NCBI GenBank assembly: GCA_028702975.1
Contig: JAQVNT010000013.1
Location: forward strand, 1-14,689
DNA: 14,689 nucleotides
Source of the DNA: Candidatus Delongbacteria bacterium
Lineage (GTDB): Bacteria; UBA4055
Reading direction: 5' to 3'
In this document: piece by piece, positions 6,585 through 13,983 of the stretch
How positions within the stretch are numbered: position 1 is the stretch's first letter
Layout: each line of letters begins with the position of its first letter
Translations under genes and position numbers: made by a program
Notes under the pieces: generated by a model
Told to the model about the DNA's origin: nothing
Database searches by the model: none
Seen by the model: the letters and a program-made list of their open reading frames with translations, nothing else

Positions 6585-7585
6585 CAGTCCTCCACTTTTT
6601 TCTCTCTTGTCATGAGCTCTGTTATGGCGGCTTTCGGGTCAACGCCGCTGAAGAGCACCTTGTGAACCATCGACACGATCGGCATGCACACATTTTTTTC
6701 GGCGGCAATCCTGTTGACCACTCTGCAGGTCTCGACACCCTCGGCGACCATGTTCATGTTCCTGATAATATCAGGCACTTTCTCGCCTTTGGCTATACGG
6801 TTGCCCACCTGCCAGTTCCTCGACAGGCTTGAGTTACAGGTCAGGATCATATCGCCGATGCCGGATAAGCCCGAGAACGTTTCGCGCTTGGCTCCCATCT
6901 CGGTCCCGAATCTGGTCATCTCCGCGAGACCGCGTGTCAACATGGCCGCTTTGGTATTGTTGCCGAGACCAAAGCCGTCAATAACACCCGCCGCGATCGC
7001 GAGGATGTTCTTGACGCTGCCGCCTATCTCCACGCCGATCACATCGTCGTTAGAATAAACTCTGAAATATTCGTTCGAGAAAACATCCCTCACTAAATTT
7101 GCGGCTTCGATGTTCTTTGAAGCAGCCACGACCGCGGTCGGAGTTTTATTGAGCGCGACCTCGATCGCGAACGAAGGTCCGGCAACTATCACGAAATTAT
7201 CATCAGTAATCGTATCGAATTCCGATAAGAACAGTTCTCTGATGTCTTTTCCTGAAGCTACTTCCATACCTTTTGACACATTCACCACGATCTTTTTTGT
7301 AAAATCAACATCTCTTATTTTATCAAAATAACTTCTTATGAACTGCGTTGGAACGGCGTTTATAACGATCTCTGAATCTGTAACAGCCTCAATAATATCG
7401 TTCGATATAATTATCTCGTCAGGAATTTTGTAGCCCGGCAGCTTCGACCATATTTTTCTTTCGGTCTGCAGTATCCTGCATACATTCTCATCGAATTCCC
7501 ATACTGTAACATCATATCCCTTGTTTACCAGCAGATCCGCTATCGCAAGCCCCCACGGACCGGCACCTAGTACACATATTTTCAT
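6584..7585 (-). CDS. gpsA: Glycerol-3-phosphate dehydrogenase [NAD(P)+]
   Basis: A 333-residue enzyme, the standard length, that reduces dihydroxyacetone phosphate to sn-glycerol-3-phosphate for phospholipid synthesis in the cytoplasm. The Rossmann motif GAGPWGLAIA is at 7-16, VSKGME at 103-108, GPSFA at 136-140, and the catalytic lysine is K192 in GGSVKNILAIAAG. The glycerol-phosphate binding stretch GLGNNTKAAMLTRGLAEM lies at 206-223, and SGIGDMILTCNSSLSRN at 241-257. All are canonical. GGAGGGAAGGG precedes the ATG at 7585, which forms an ATGA overlap with the stop of the PHP gene upstream. The downstream end overlaps rsmI by one base. The enzyme is normally feedback-inhibited by its product; no cis regulatory signal is evident inside the operon. 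Confidence 0.96.
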   Translation of the reverse strand: MKICVLGAGPWGLAIADLLVNKGYDVTVWEFDENVCRILQTERKIWSKLPGYKIPDEIIISNDIIEAVTDSEIVINAVPTQFIRSYFDKIRDVDFTKKIVVNVSKGMEVASGKDIRELFLSEFDTITDDNFVIVAGPSFAIEVALNKTPTAVVAASKNIEAANLVRDVFSNEYFRVYSNDDVIGVEIGGSVKNILAIAAGVIDGFGLGNNTKAAMLTRGLAEMTRFGTEMGAKRETFSGLSGIGDMILTCNSSLSRNWQVGNRIAKGEKVPDIIRNMNMVAEGVETCRVVNRIAAEKNVCMPIVSMVHKVLFSGVDPKAAITELMTREKKVED

Positions 7586-8421
7586 TTTCCCTTCCCTCCG
7601 AGTTTTTCCTTCATCGCTTCTATGTACGAATAAGGTATGAAATATTCTCCCATCAGCCTTTTACCTGTCTTCCTGCGCCCGTGACAGTCGCTGCCGCCCG
7701 ATCTCAGGAGTCTGTTTGAAGCTGCCATGCCCTCGAGATATTTTCTCATCTCTTCATCGTATGACGAATGAATTGTTTCGATACCGTCAATTTTATTTTC
7801 TATCAGCATATCTAGGATTTCAGGAGAATCCTTGAGATAGAACGGGTGAGCTACAAAGGCAAGCCCTCCGCTTTTATGCACGAGGTCGACAGCCTCTTCC
7901 GGGCCGATCTTGTATTTATCTACATAATATTTAGAATCTGAGCCTATATATTTTACGAACGCATCCTGAATACTGTAAGCATAACCCTTTTCGATAAGAA
8001 GCTGGGCTATGTGAGGTCTTGCGATAGTTCCGTCGGGCGATATTCTAAGAACATCTTCGTAGCTTACATTTATACCGTCGCCCTGAAGGAGTTCAGTCAT
8101 TTTTTTTGCCCTGTCTGCCCTTGCATCCTTAAAGTCTTTAAGGTAATTTTTTAGCTTCTGGTCTTTGGGGTCGAAAAAGTATCCGAGTATGTGTATGTCA
8201 AGACCTCCGTAGTCACATGAAAGTTCAACGCCCGGAATTATCTCTATCCCGAAATTTCTTGAAAGTTCTTTAGCTTCGGGGTACGAATCAGCACTGTCGT
8301 GGTCGGTAATGCTCACGGCCGAGAATTTGAATTTCTTTGCTATCCTGAACACTTCCGCGACCTTATAAGTCCCGTCCGAATATCTTGTATGTATGTGGAG
8401 ATCGGCGAATTTAGTCTTCAT
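7582..8421 (-). CDS. PHP-domain phosphoesterase (RNase AM / 3',5'-nucleoside bisphosphate phosphatase type)
   Basis: A 279-residue metal-dependent phosphoesterase of the PHP superfamily. The metal-ligand motifs occur in order: DLHIHTRYSDG (7-17), ITDHD (38-42), GVELS (64-68), DIHILGYF (75-82), RPHIA (135-139), AHPF (191-194) and GGSDCHG (242-248). An inserted helical region lies between GYFF and RPHIA. This layout and length match the YciV/Rnm group, whose E. coli member is a 5'-3' exoribonuclease trimming rRNA 5' ends and hydrolysing pAp-type nucleotides; the specific activity here is inferred. The ATG at 8421 lies inside the 3' end of the Crp/Fnr gene (11-bp overlap) without a clear ribosome binding site, so translation probably relies on coupling. 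No other start would preserve the first metal motif. Confidence 0.88.
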   Translation of the reverse strand: MKTKFADLHIHTRYSDGTYKVAEVFRIAKKFKFSAVSITDHDSADSYPEAKELSRNFGIEIIPGVELSCDYGGLDIHILGYFFDPKDQKLKNYLKDFKDARADRAKKMTELLQGDGINVSYEDVLRISPDGTIARPHIAQLLIEKGYAYSIQDAFVKYIGSDSKYYVDKYKIGPEEAVDLVHKSGGLAFVAHPFYLKDSPEILDMLIENKIDGIETIHSSYDEEMRKYLEGMAASNRLLRSGGSDCHGRRKTGKRLMGEYFIPYSYIEAMKEKLGGKGK

Positions 8422-9109
8422 TTATAAATCTGGCCACGAATTCATTGTAATCAGGTATGATAATATCCTTCCCGTCTCTAATTATGATCTCGTTCATCTC
8501 GAACTTCTTGCTTATTCTTGAAAGTGTTTCTCTGGAAATACCGGTCAGGTTCGCCAGGTCCGTCTGATTAGGCATATCCTTAAGCACCATGTGACTGCCC
8601 TTCCTGACTCCCATTTTCTCGCTCATATCGTACAGCATCATGAGAACCTTCTGCTGCGCGTCGTCAAGGAAAAAACTTTTTACCCTGATATCTGTTGTCC
8701 TGAGCCTAATTGCGAATGTTTTAAGAAGGTTAAAAGTAAAAGTAGTATTGCTGTGAAGCACTTCGAGAAATTCATTCCTTACGATCGTCAGAAGTTCAAT
8801 ATCGTCAAGTGCGATGGCGTTAGCATTTCTTTTGTTATGATCCAAAAGCGACATCTCCCCGAAATAATCCCCCTGGCCCAGTATAGACAGAATTACCTCA
8901 TCGCCGTCGTTGTTGAGTTTTGTTATTTTTATTTTGCCGGAATAGATTACATAGAACATGTTGCCCGGGTCCTGCTCGAGAAAAACTATATTCTTCTTCG
9001 TAAATTTCTTTAGCTGACAGTGCTCGGCTATATCTTTTATCTCTTTATCGTTCATGTCCTGACACAGAGAAATAGATCTTAAGAATTCTATTTTGTCCTT
9101 TTCATCCAT
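8411..9109 (-). CDS. Crp/Fnr-family transcriptional regulator
   Basis: A 232-residue regulator with an N-terminal cyclic-nucleotide-binding-type beta barrel (about 12-125), a dimer helix (about 122-145) and a C-terminal winged helix. The phosphate-cassette region reads GDYFGEMSLLDHNKRNANA (80-98) and keeps E85 and R94 at the positions that contact ribose and phosphate in cAMP-binding members, so a nucleotide ligand is possible. The helix-turn-helix is QTDLANLTGISRETLSRISK (182-201). Its recognition helix has E194, S197 and R198, the E-x-x-S-R pattern that gives FNR its TTGAT specificity. Only two cysteines (C16, C31) exist, so the FNR four-cysteine [4Fe-4S] motif is absent. ATG at 9109 follows GGAG. 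A perfect TTGAT-N4-ATCAA site sits before the operon's first gene. Confidence 0.93.
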   Translation of the reverse strand: MDEKDKIEFLRSISLCQDMNDKEIKDIAEHCQLKKFTKKNIVFLEQDPGNMFYVIYSGKIKITKLNNDGDEVILSILGQGDYFGEMSLLDHNKRNANAIALDDIELLTIVRNEFLEVLHSNTTFTFNLLKTFAIRLRTTDIRVKSFFLDDAQQKVLMMLYDMSEKMGVRKGSHMVLKDMPNQTDLANLTGISRETLSRISKKFEMNEIIIRDGKDIIIPDYNEFVARFINED

Positions 9110-9126
9110 TTTGTGCTCCGGGTTAA

Positions 9127-10200
9127 TTAGAGAACATTATTATGCTTGTTGAGCTTTATTTTTTCCACAAGGTCCTTAACATCCTGAGACCTTGACAGAG
9201 GGGTAATTAAAAGACTGTCGCATGTATCTATGACCGCAAGGCCTTTCAACCCGATGCAGGTTATGAGCTTCTTATCATTCTCCGATGAGATCAGGCAGCC
9301 TTCGGTATCGATCGATATGAATTTGTCGCAGTCGACCACATTCTGTTTGTCGTCTTTTTCCTTCAGCCTGTATATTTCGAACCAGCTTCCGACATCCGAC
9401 CATCCGAAGCTCCCCAGAAGGACTTTCACATTTTCAGCTCTTTCCATGACCCCGTAATCGATCGAAATGGAACGCATTTCGCTGTATATCTTTTCGATCA
9501 CCGATTCTGGCTCATTCCCGATCATGGCAGCCTTAAGCTCCATAAGGTTCTCATAGAGGTCGGGTAAGAATTTTTCAATATTCTTCATAATGGTCGAGGC
9601 TTTCCAGATGAACATGCCGCTGTTCCAGTAGAACTCCCTGCTTTCCAGAAATCTCAGGGCTGTTTCAAGATTAGGTTTTTCCGCAAAAGATCTGACATCG
9701 TAGATACCTTTTTCGATCTCGCTGCCTATCTGAATATAACCGTATCCTGTTTCGGGGTGCGTGGGTTCTATACCTATGGTCACAAGTGCATCAGGCTCCT
9801 TTTCGCAGTAGCCGACAGCATTTCTTATCACATCGCTGAACATCTGCACGTTCTTGATAAAGTGATCGGCCGGAAGAACGACCATAACCGCTTCAGGGTC
9901 TTTCATCATCAGTTTAACAGCTCCGTATCCGATGGCCGCCGCAGTATTCCTGCCGTAAGGCTCAGCTATGATATTTTCCTGTTTAAAATCTTTGATATTA
10001 TCTAGAATACTTTCTTTCTGCTCCCTGTTCGTAACAATGTAACAGTTCTCCCGGCTTACAAGATCATCCATCCTCAAAACAGTATTTTCCAGCATTGTTC
10101 TCTCGTTCACGATCGAGAGAAGGTGTTTGGGTGTCTTGAGCCTGCTCCTCGGCCAGAATCTCGCTCCGACTCCGCCTGCCATAATAAGTGCGTACATCAT
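9127..10200 (-). CDS. manC: Mannose-1-phosphate guanylyltransferase (single-domain)
   Basis: A 357-residue nucleotidyltransferase making GDP-mannose from GTP and mannose-1-phosphate, precursor for glycans or lipopolysaccharide. The pyrophosphorylase signature GGVGARFWPRSRLKTPKHLL (9-28) is complete, with K25. It is followed by EPYGRNTAAAI (80-90), PADH (110-113), ETGYGYI (150-156), FAEKP (172-176), YWNSGMF (191-197), DYGVME (248-253) and GWSDVGSW (266-273). It ends soon after the short left-handed-helix-like tail. The C-terminal phosphomannose isomerase cupin found in two-domain ManC/AlgA enzymes is absent. The ATG at 10200 directly abuts the TAA stop of the lipoprotein gene, with GGGAG inside that gene's end. 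A second ATG follows at once. It lies 17 bp before the Crp/Fnr gene. Confidence 0.94.
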   Translation of the reverse strand: MMYALIMAGGVGARFWPRSRLKTPKHLLSIVNERTMLENTVLRMDDLVSRENCYIVTNREQKESILDNIKDFKQENIIAEPYGRNTAAAIGYGAVKLMMKDPEAVMVVLPADHFIKNVQMFSDVIRNAVGYCEKEPDALVTIGIEPTHPETGYGYIQIGSEIEKGIYDVRSFAEKPNLETALRFLESREFYWNSGMFIWKASTIMKNIEKFLPDLYENLMELKAAMIGNEPESVIEKIYSEMRSISIDYGVMERAENVKVLLGSFGWSDVGSWFEIYRLKEKDDKQNVVDCDKFISIDTEGCLISSENDKKLITCIGLKGLAVIDTCDSLLITPLSRSQDVKDLVEKIKLNKHNNVL

Positions 10201-11841
10201 TTATCTCCCTGAATTTGTATTTTTAAATTTGAAATCGACTTCCGATGTTTCCCAGTTCTTTCTCACAAGTACTGTATCAGGATAAAATACGGCTGAAGCG
10301 GTCTTCTCTTTAATGATATCGTGACCGAATACCACCTTATTCTCCTTATCCTCAAAAGCAGCGCATAAGTATTTGCCAGGTCTGGCCTCGATCTTATACC
10401 CGCCGGAAACAGCCTGCACAGCGTTCTTTTCTCCTCCTTGGACAGGCTTAAGCAGTATTATGTATCCGGAAGACCTGCTTCCGTCTATAGATCCCGAAAT
10501 ACTCCCGTAACCCATTTCTTCAGTCACCACTATCTTCTGCTTTGCCATTAAAGAGTCCGAAAGCCTTATCATCAGCTCATGTTCGCCCTCTGCAACATCT
10601 GATCCCGGGATCTCAGCGGAAATATTGTAAGGCTGTTTGATCAGATCGAGAGATAATTCTGTGCTGTCTTTGAGGTTGAGGAACGAAATTGAAACAGAAT
10701 CGTTCATAAAATTGTTGGTCTTAAGCACAAGACGGCCGTCGGAATTTATCGAGGAAGGCAATTTCGAACTGATCTTAAAATCCTTTGCGGGTATAGAGTC
10801 TGAGACAGTATGTTTTTTCGTTCTGAATTTCTCCGAGATCATATTTCCGAAATGATCGGATATATCACCTGAAATTAAAGTCACTATATCATTGGGAACA
10901 AGCTCTTTCGTTCTTATCCAGACTGTCTTATGGTCTTCCGTATCAGGAAATATCTCGAATTCTTCAGCCTCATCATTTATTCTGACACCTTCAATTATCC
11001 AGGGATTGAACTTGATCCCTTCGGAGAACCCGATCTTAATAACATTGTTTTCCGAACCGGATGTGTTTTTTATGAACGGAGGCTCGGTATCATTGTAACC
11101 CATAGTCAGTTCAACAGCGATACTGTCAGTTCTGGTCAGATCGCATGAACCGGGCACGAATGAGATCATTTCGGTCTCGAGATCAGGTTTGTTGTTTTTG
11201 TTGATGTCGCTGAAAGCAAGGAACTTGTATTCTCCCGAACTCAGATTTTTCATTTCGAATGTATTATCCGAAGACAGACCCGCTGAATATTCAGGCTCTG
11301 CTTTTGCGTAATTTAAGCTGTCGGCCGTGATCTTGTAAAGATGTATTTTCACAGCTGAATAATTCAGACTGGCGATCTGATCCTTGTCGATAGCTCCGTT
11401 TATCTTTCCCGTGATCGTTTTACGGTCGAGACTGCCTCCCGTCGAGAATGATGCCGAGAACGACCCTGAAAGAGGATTTCCCTGCGTGTCTTTCAAAGAA
11501 GGACTTATGCTTATAACGACCGTCTGATCTTCGTCCAGATCGTTAAATCTTATTTTTACGCTTTTGTCGTACCAGAGGATCCTTGACTTTTTTAGAGCGG
11601 ACTGAGGCGAAATATTCACTGCTGATCTGGCCGAATTCCTGTCGATATATTCTGAAAATTCTATTTCGATCTCCGGGTCTTTTCCGGCATTGAGCGAGCC
11701 GTCGGGAATTGAGATCTTCGCCACATCGGGATTCAGTTTGTCGTCCGGCCCGCCGTCCGGCCAGCGTTTGTAGTCCGTCGCGCATGAAATCAGCAGGAGA
11801 GGCAGAGTAACTGAAAGTATATGTCTCAATAATTTGTTCAA
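10201..11841 (-). CDS. Surface/periplasmic lipoprotein with SbsA-type Ig-like (Big_5) domains
   Basis: A 546-residue predicted lipoprotein. Residues 1-20 form a signal peptide with a Leu-rich core and lipobox LISC, with C20 as the lipidated cysteine. A Big_5 Ig-like domain spans about 38-135: SIPDG near the start, IEIEFSEYIDRNSA, then DTQGNPLSGSFSASFSTG. A small beta domain follows (about 141-245) with FSDINKNNKPDLETE (209-223), an Asp/Asn-rich loop like a calcium-binding DxNxNxxxD turn. A second Ig-like unit starts at DTEPPFI (251-257) and runs to about 341. A final beta domain lies near 445-540. Such proteins are frequent in FCB-group genomes; their function is unknown. The start is TTG at 11841, set by the signal peptide and by AGGAG seven bases upstream. 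It follows nadC by 2 bp and abuts manC. Confidence 0.85.
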   Translation of the reverse strand: MNKLLRHILSVTLPLLLISCATDYKRWPDGGPDDKLNPDVAKISIPDGSLNAGKDPEIEIEFSEYIDRNSARSAVNISPQSALKKSRILWYDKSVKIRFNDLDEDQTVVISISPSLKDTQGNPLSGSFSASFSTGGSLDRKTITGKINGAIDKDQIASLNYSAVKIHLYKITADSLNYAKAEPEYSAGLSSDNTFEMKNLSSGEYKFLAFSDINKNNKPDLETEMISFVPGSCDLTRTDSIAVELTMGYNDTEPPFIKNTSGSENNVIKIGFSEGIKFNPWIIEGVRINDEAEEFEIFPDTEDHKTVWIRTKELVPNDIVTLISGDISDHFGNMISEKFRTKKHTVSDSIPAKDFKISSKLPSSINSDGRLVLKTNNFMNDSVSISFLNLKDSTELSLDLIKQPYNISAEIPGSDVAEGEHELMIRLSDSLMAKQKIVVTEEMGYGSISGSIDGSRSSGYIILLKPVQGGEKNAVQAVSGGYKIEARPGKYLCAAFEDKENKVVFGHDIIKEKTASAVFYPDTVLVRKNWETSEVDFKFKNTNSGR

Positions 11842-11843
11842 AA

Positions 11844-12689
11844 TTACTCCTGCTCAACCAGAAGACTCAGGTCCATGGCTTTAACGCTGTGCGTCAGCGC
11901 TCCTACCGAAATGTAATCCGCTCCTGTCTCAGCCAGCTCCCTTACTCTTTCTAGGCTTACATTGCCCGATATCTCGAGCTTCTTTTTACCTTTGTTAAGC
12001 TTAACGCATTTTTTAATATCTTCTACGCTCATGTTGTCCAGCATTATCCAGTCAACTTCCAGTTCGAGAGCTTCTTTAAATTCATCAATATTCTTTATTT
12101 CGACCTCGATCTTCGAGTCCAGCCCTTTCTTTTTCCTGTACTTTAAAGCTTTTTCGACCGCTTTTGTGATCCCTCCGGCCGCTGAGATGTGATTGTCTTT
12201 TATCAGAAACATATCGAAAAGTCCGATCCTGTGGTTTTTTGCCCCGCCGGTCTTGACCGCGTATTTATCGAGCGTTCTGAATCCGGGAAGTGTTTTTCTG
12301 GTATCTAAGACCTCTGCCTTTGTGCCTTTTACAGCCTCCGCGAACTGATTCGAGCAGGTCGATATTCCCGACATCCTCTGTATGAAATTTAGAGCCGTCC
12401 TCTCCGCTTTAAGGATCGAATTTAGGCTGCCCTTGATCACTGCCACAACATCACCTTTAACTATCCTGTCGCCGTCATTGAAAAATGTTTCGATCTTAAG
12501 ATCTTTATCAATATAAAAAAATGTATCCTCGAAAACATGAAGCCCGCAGATTATTCCGTCGGACTTTGCCTTCAATATCGCTCTGCCCTTTTTACCGGAC
12601 GAAATTATAGAATCGGTGGTAATATCGCCGTTCTTACCCATATCCTCTTTTACAGCTTTCTTAATAAGCGGAATGTAGATCATTCTCAT
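11844..12689 (-). CDS. nadC: Nicotinate-nucleotide pyrophosphorylase (quinolinate phosphoribosyltransferase, carboxylating)
   Basis: A 281-residue enzyme, normal family length, converting quinolinate and PRPP to nicotinate mononucleotide in de novo NAD synthesis. The key stretches are ERTALNFIQRMSGIST (96-111), DTRKTLPGFRTLDKYAV (129-145), GGAKNHRIGLFDMFLIKDNH (148-167), EVEIKN (195-200), IMLDNMS (215-221), LEISGNVS (238-245) and YISVGALTHS (259-268). These supply the quinolinate- and phosphate-binding Arg, His and Lys residues. The chosen start is the ATG at 12689, which overlaps the upstream stop as TAATG and is preceded by AAAGGAG. A longer reading from 12776 adds a basic tail unlike any NadC and overlaps the upstream gene. 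nadA and nadB are not in the window. Confidence 0.96.
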   Translation of the reverse strand: MRMIYIPLIKKAVKEDMGKNGDITTDSIISSGKKGRAILKAKSDGIICGLHVFEDTFFYIDKDLKIETFFNDGDRIVKGDVVAVIKGSLNSILKAERTALNFIQRMSGISTCSNQFAEAVKGTKAEVLDTRKTLPGFRTLDKYAVKTGGAKNHRIGLFDMFLIKDNHISAAGGITKAVEKALKYRKKKGLDSKIEVEIKNIDEFKEALELEVDWIMLDNMSVEDIKKCVKLNKGKKKLEISGNVSLERVRELAETGADYISVGALTHSVKAMDLSLLVEQE

Positions 12690-13867
12690 TAGTTTCTCCT
12701 TTGATCCGATTCGGCGACTATCAGCGGGACGAACATCTCTTCTTCGCTTAAACCTCCGTGATCCGCCTCGTGCCATTTTACTTTTTCATTCTTTAGAAAA
12801 TCCTTAATAACATAATTCTCTTTGCAGACGAGCACAAAATCGCCTATTCTGCCCTTCAGCTCTTTATTCTCTTCAAAAAGACCGTAATATCCGCCTTTTA
12901 TAAGCTGATCTCTGGAGAAAACCTTGACTGCGTGTCCGATCTTAGCTTCCACCGTTTTCTTAAAATCCTTGAGATATTTCTTTTTAACATAGCAGTATGC
13001 AGCCCTCGGTTCCCCGCAGAGAGGGAATTCAAGCATTTTATTTATCTCGGGCAATTCGTTCATGTTGAGCCTTTTACCTTCTTCCCCGTCGATAAGACCA
13101 TGATCCGCTGTGACGATAACGATCGAGTTAGTGCCTTTGATGTCCGAAACGAACTTTTCTGTATTTCTTGAGATAGCGTAGAACAGTTTAGTCAGGTCTT
13201 TGGATCCGCTTCCTACCTTATGAAGAACGGCGTCCAGGTCGGGCAGATAAGCGTAAATATAATTTTTTTCTCTTTTGTTCGATAATACCGAGGCTGTCAG
13301 TTTGACGAACATATCTTCAAGACCCTTATAAACGATCTTTTCAGACTCTGAAAGCAGATATTTTGTATAAACCGAATTGCTGATGGCTTCCGGATGAAAT
13401 ACTTTGAGGTTTTTTATATTCTTTGAAAGCCTGTGATCGATGAAGATATCCTCAGGTTCAATTCCTTTGTTAAGCAGCGGTTCTTCATTCCTTCTGTCAT
13501 TGAAAAGCAGTATTGTGGACGGAATGTCGTATTTTTCACTTCTCAGTCTCATGTACCAGCCCGTCACCCCGTGCTCTTTGGGGGCAAGTCCGGTCGCGAA
13601 ACTCGTGATGCAGGCAGATGTGGTCGTAGGAAATACTGAAGTGATCTTGCCTATCGTGTGGTCTTTAAGAAAATTCTTCCTTTTCTTCATCAGATAATTG
13701 TAACCGAGACCGTCGATCACGATATTGATTATATTTTTGTATCCCGAAAGCTTTTCGCACGGAAGAAGAATAAGCTCGCTGTACTTCGGTTCCATACCGA
13801 AGCATTTTGATATCGAACTCATCAGGTTGACTATGCTTCCGCCTTCGTAATCCGGTTTGTAGAACAT
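12689..13867 (-). CDS. Type I phosphodiesterase / nucleotide pyrophosphatase-like protein (alkaline phosphatase superfamily)
   Basis: A 392-residue metal-dependent hydrolase of the alkaline phosphatase fold. The metal and nucleophile motifs are INIVIDGLGYN (47-57, metal ligand D52), FPTTTSACITSFATG (79-93, nucleophilic Thr around T82-T83), YLPDLDAVLHKVG (207-219, ligands D210 or D212 and H216), IVTADHG (251-257, D255 and H256) and WHEADHGGLSEEEMFVPLI (365-383, H370). No signal peptide or transmembrane segment is seen, so it should be cytoplasmic, unlike eukaryotic NPP enzymes. The opening PDYEGGSIVNL is typical of a prokaryotic subgroup of unknown substrate. Nucleotide-diphosphate or phosphodiester hydrolysis is plausible. 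The start is ATG at 13867 with a modest AGGCGG site. It is the first gene of the long minus-strand operon and overlaps nadC. Confidence 0.85.
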   Translation of the reverse strand: MFYKPDYEGGSIVNLMSSISKCFGMEPKYSELILLPCEKLSGYKNIINIVIDGLGYNYLMKKRKNFLKDHTIGKITSVFPTTTSACITSFATGLAPKEHGVTGWYMRLRSEKYDIPSTILLFNDRRNEEPLLNKGIEPEDIFIDHRLSKNIKNLKVFHPEAISNSVYTKYLLSESEKIVYKGLEDMFVKLTASVLSNKREKNYIYAYLPDLDAVLHKVGSGSKDLTKLFYAISRNTEKFVSDIKGTNSIVIVTADHGLIDGEEGKRLNMNELPEINKMLEFPLCGEPRAAYCYVKKKYLKDFKKTVEAKIGHAVKVFSRDQLIKGGYYGLFEENKELKGRIGDFVLVCKENYVIKDFLKNEKVKWHEADHGGLSEEEMFVPLIVAESDQRRN

Positions 13868-13896
13868 AATACCGCCTGTAATTACTTAAGCTATTA

Positions 13897-13925
13897 ATAT
13901 TATACTTTTAATTGATGAATATCAA
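13897..13925 (-). promoter_or_regulatory. Promoter of the long minus-strand operon
   Basis: On the minus strand TTGATA (13920-13925) precedes overlapping -10 candidates: TAATAT (13897-13902) with a 17-bp spacer, or TATAAT (13899-13904) with 15 bp. A start near 13890 would leave a leader of about 23 bases before the phosphodiesterase ATG. The -35 hexamer is contained in the FNR-type palindrome at 13912-13925, so a bound Crp/Fnr protein (centre near -28) would be expected to block rather than help this promoter. Confidence 0.6.
13912..13925. promoter_or_regulatory. Perfect FNR-type operator, TTGAT-N4-ATCAA
   Basis: The sequence TTGATGAATATCAA matches the FNR consensus TTGAT-N4-ATCAA at all ten defined positions. 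It lies in the 116-bp gap between divergent genes. Relative to the minus-strand operon it covers the -35 hexamer. Relative to the plus-strand radical SAM gene it sits about 44 bp upstream of a start that a TTAAAT -10 candidate (13951-13956) would give, near the -41.5 class II activation position. The Crp/Fnr protein encoded at 8411-9109 carries the matching E-x-x-S-R recognition residues and is the natural candidate binder. Confidence 0.65.
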
Positions 13926-13983
13926 GAAAATTGTTTAGAAGTTTTACCTTTTAAATCGTACTGTTCGTTCTTAACTTTATACC

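Noticed and set aside
6096..6665. Plus-strand open frame of 189 codons across rsmI and the end of gpsA
   Set aside because: It is antisense to two strongly conserved genes, and its product has no domain features.
12690..12776. Longer nadC beginning about 29 codons upstream
   Set aside because: The extension is very basic, has no counterpart in NadC proteins, overlaps the conserved C-terminus of the phosphodiesterase and lacks a ribosome binding site. The ATG at 12689 has AAAGGAG and gives the normal length.
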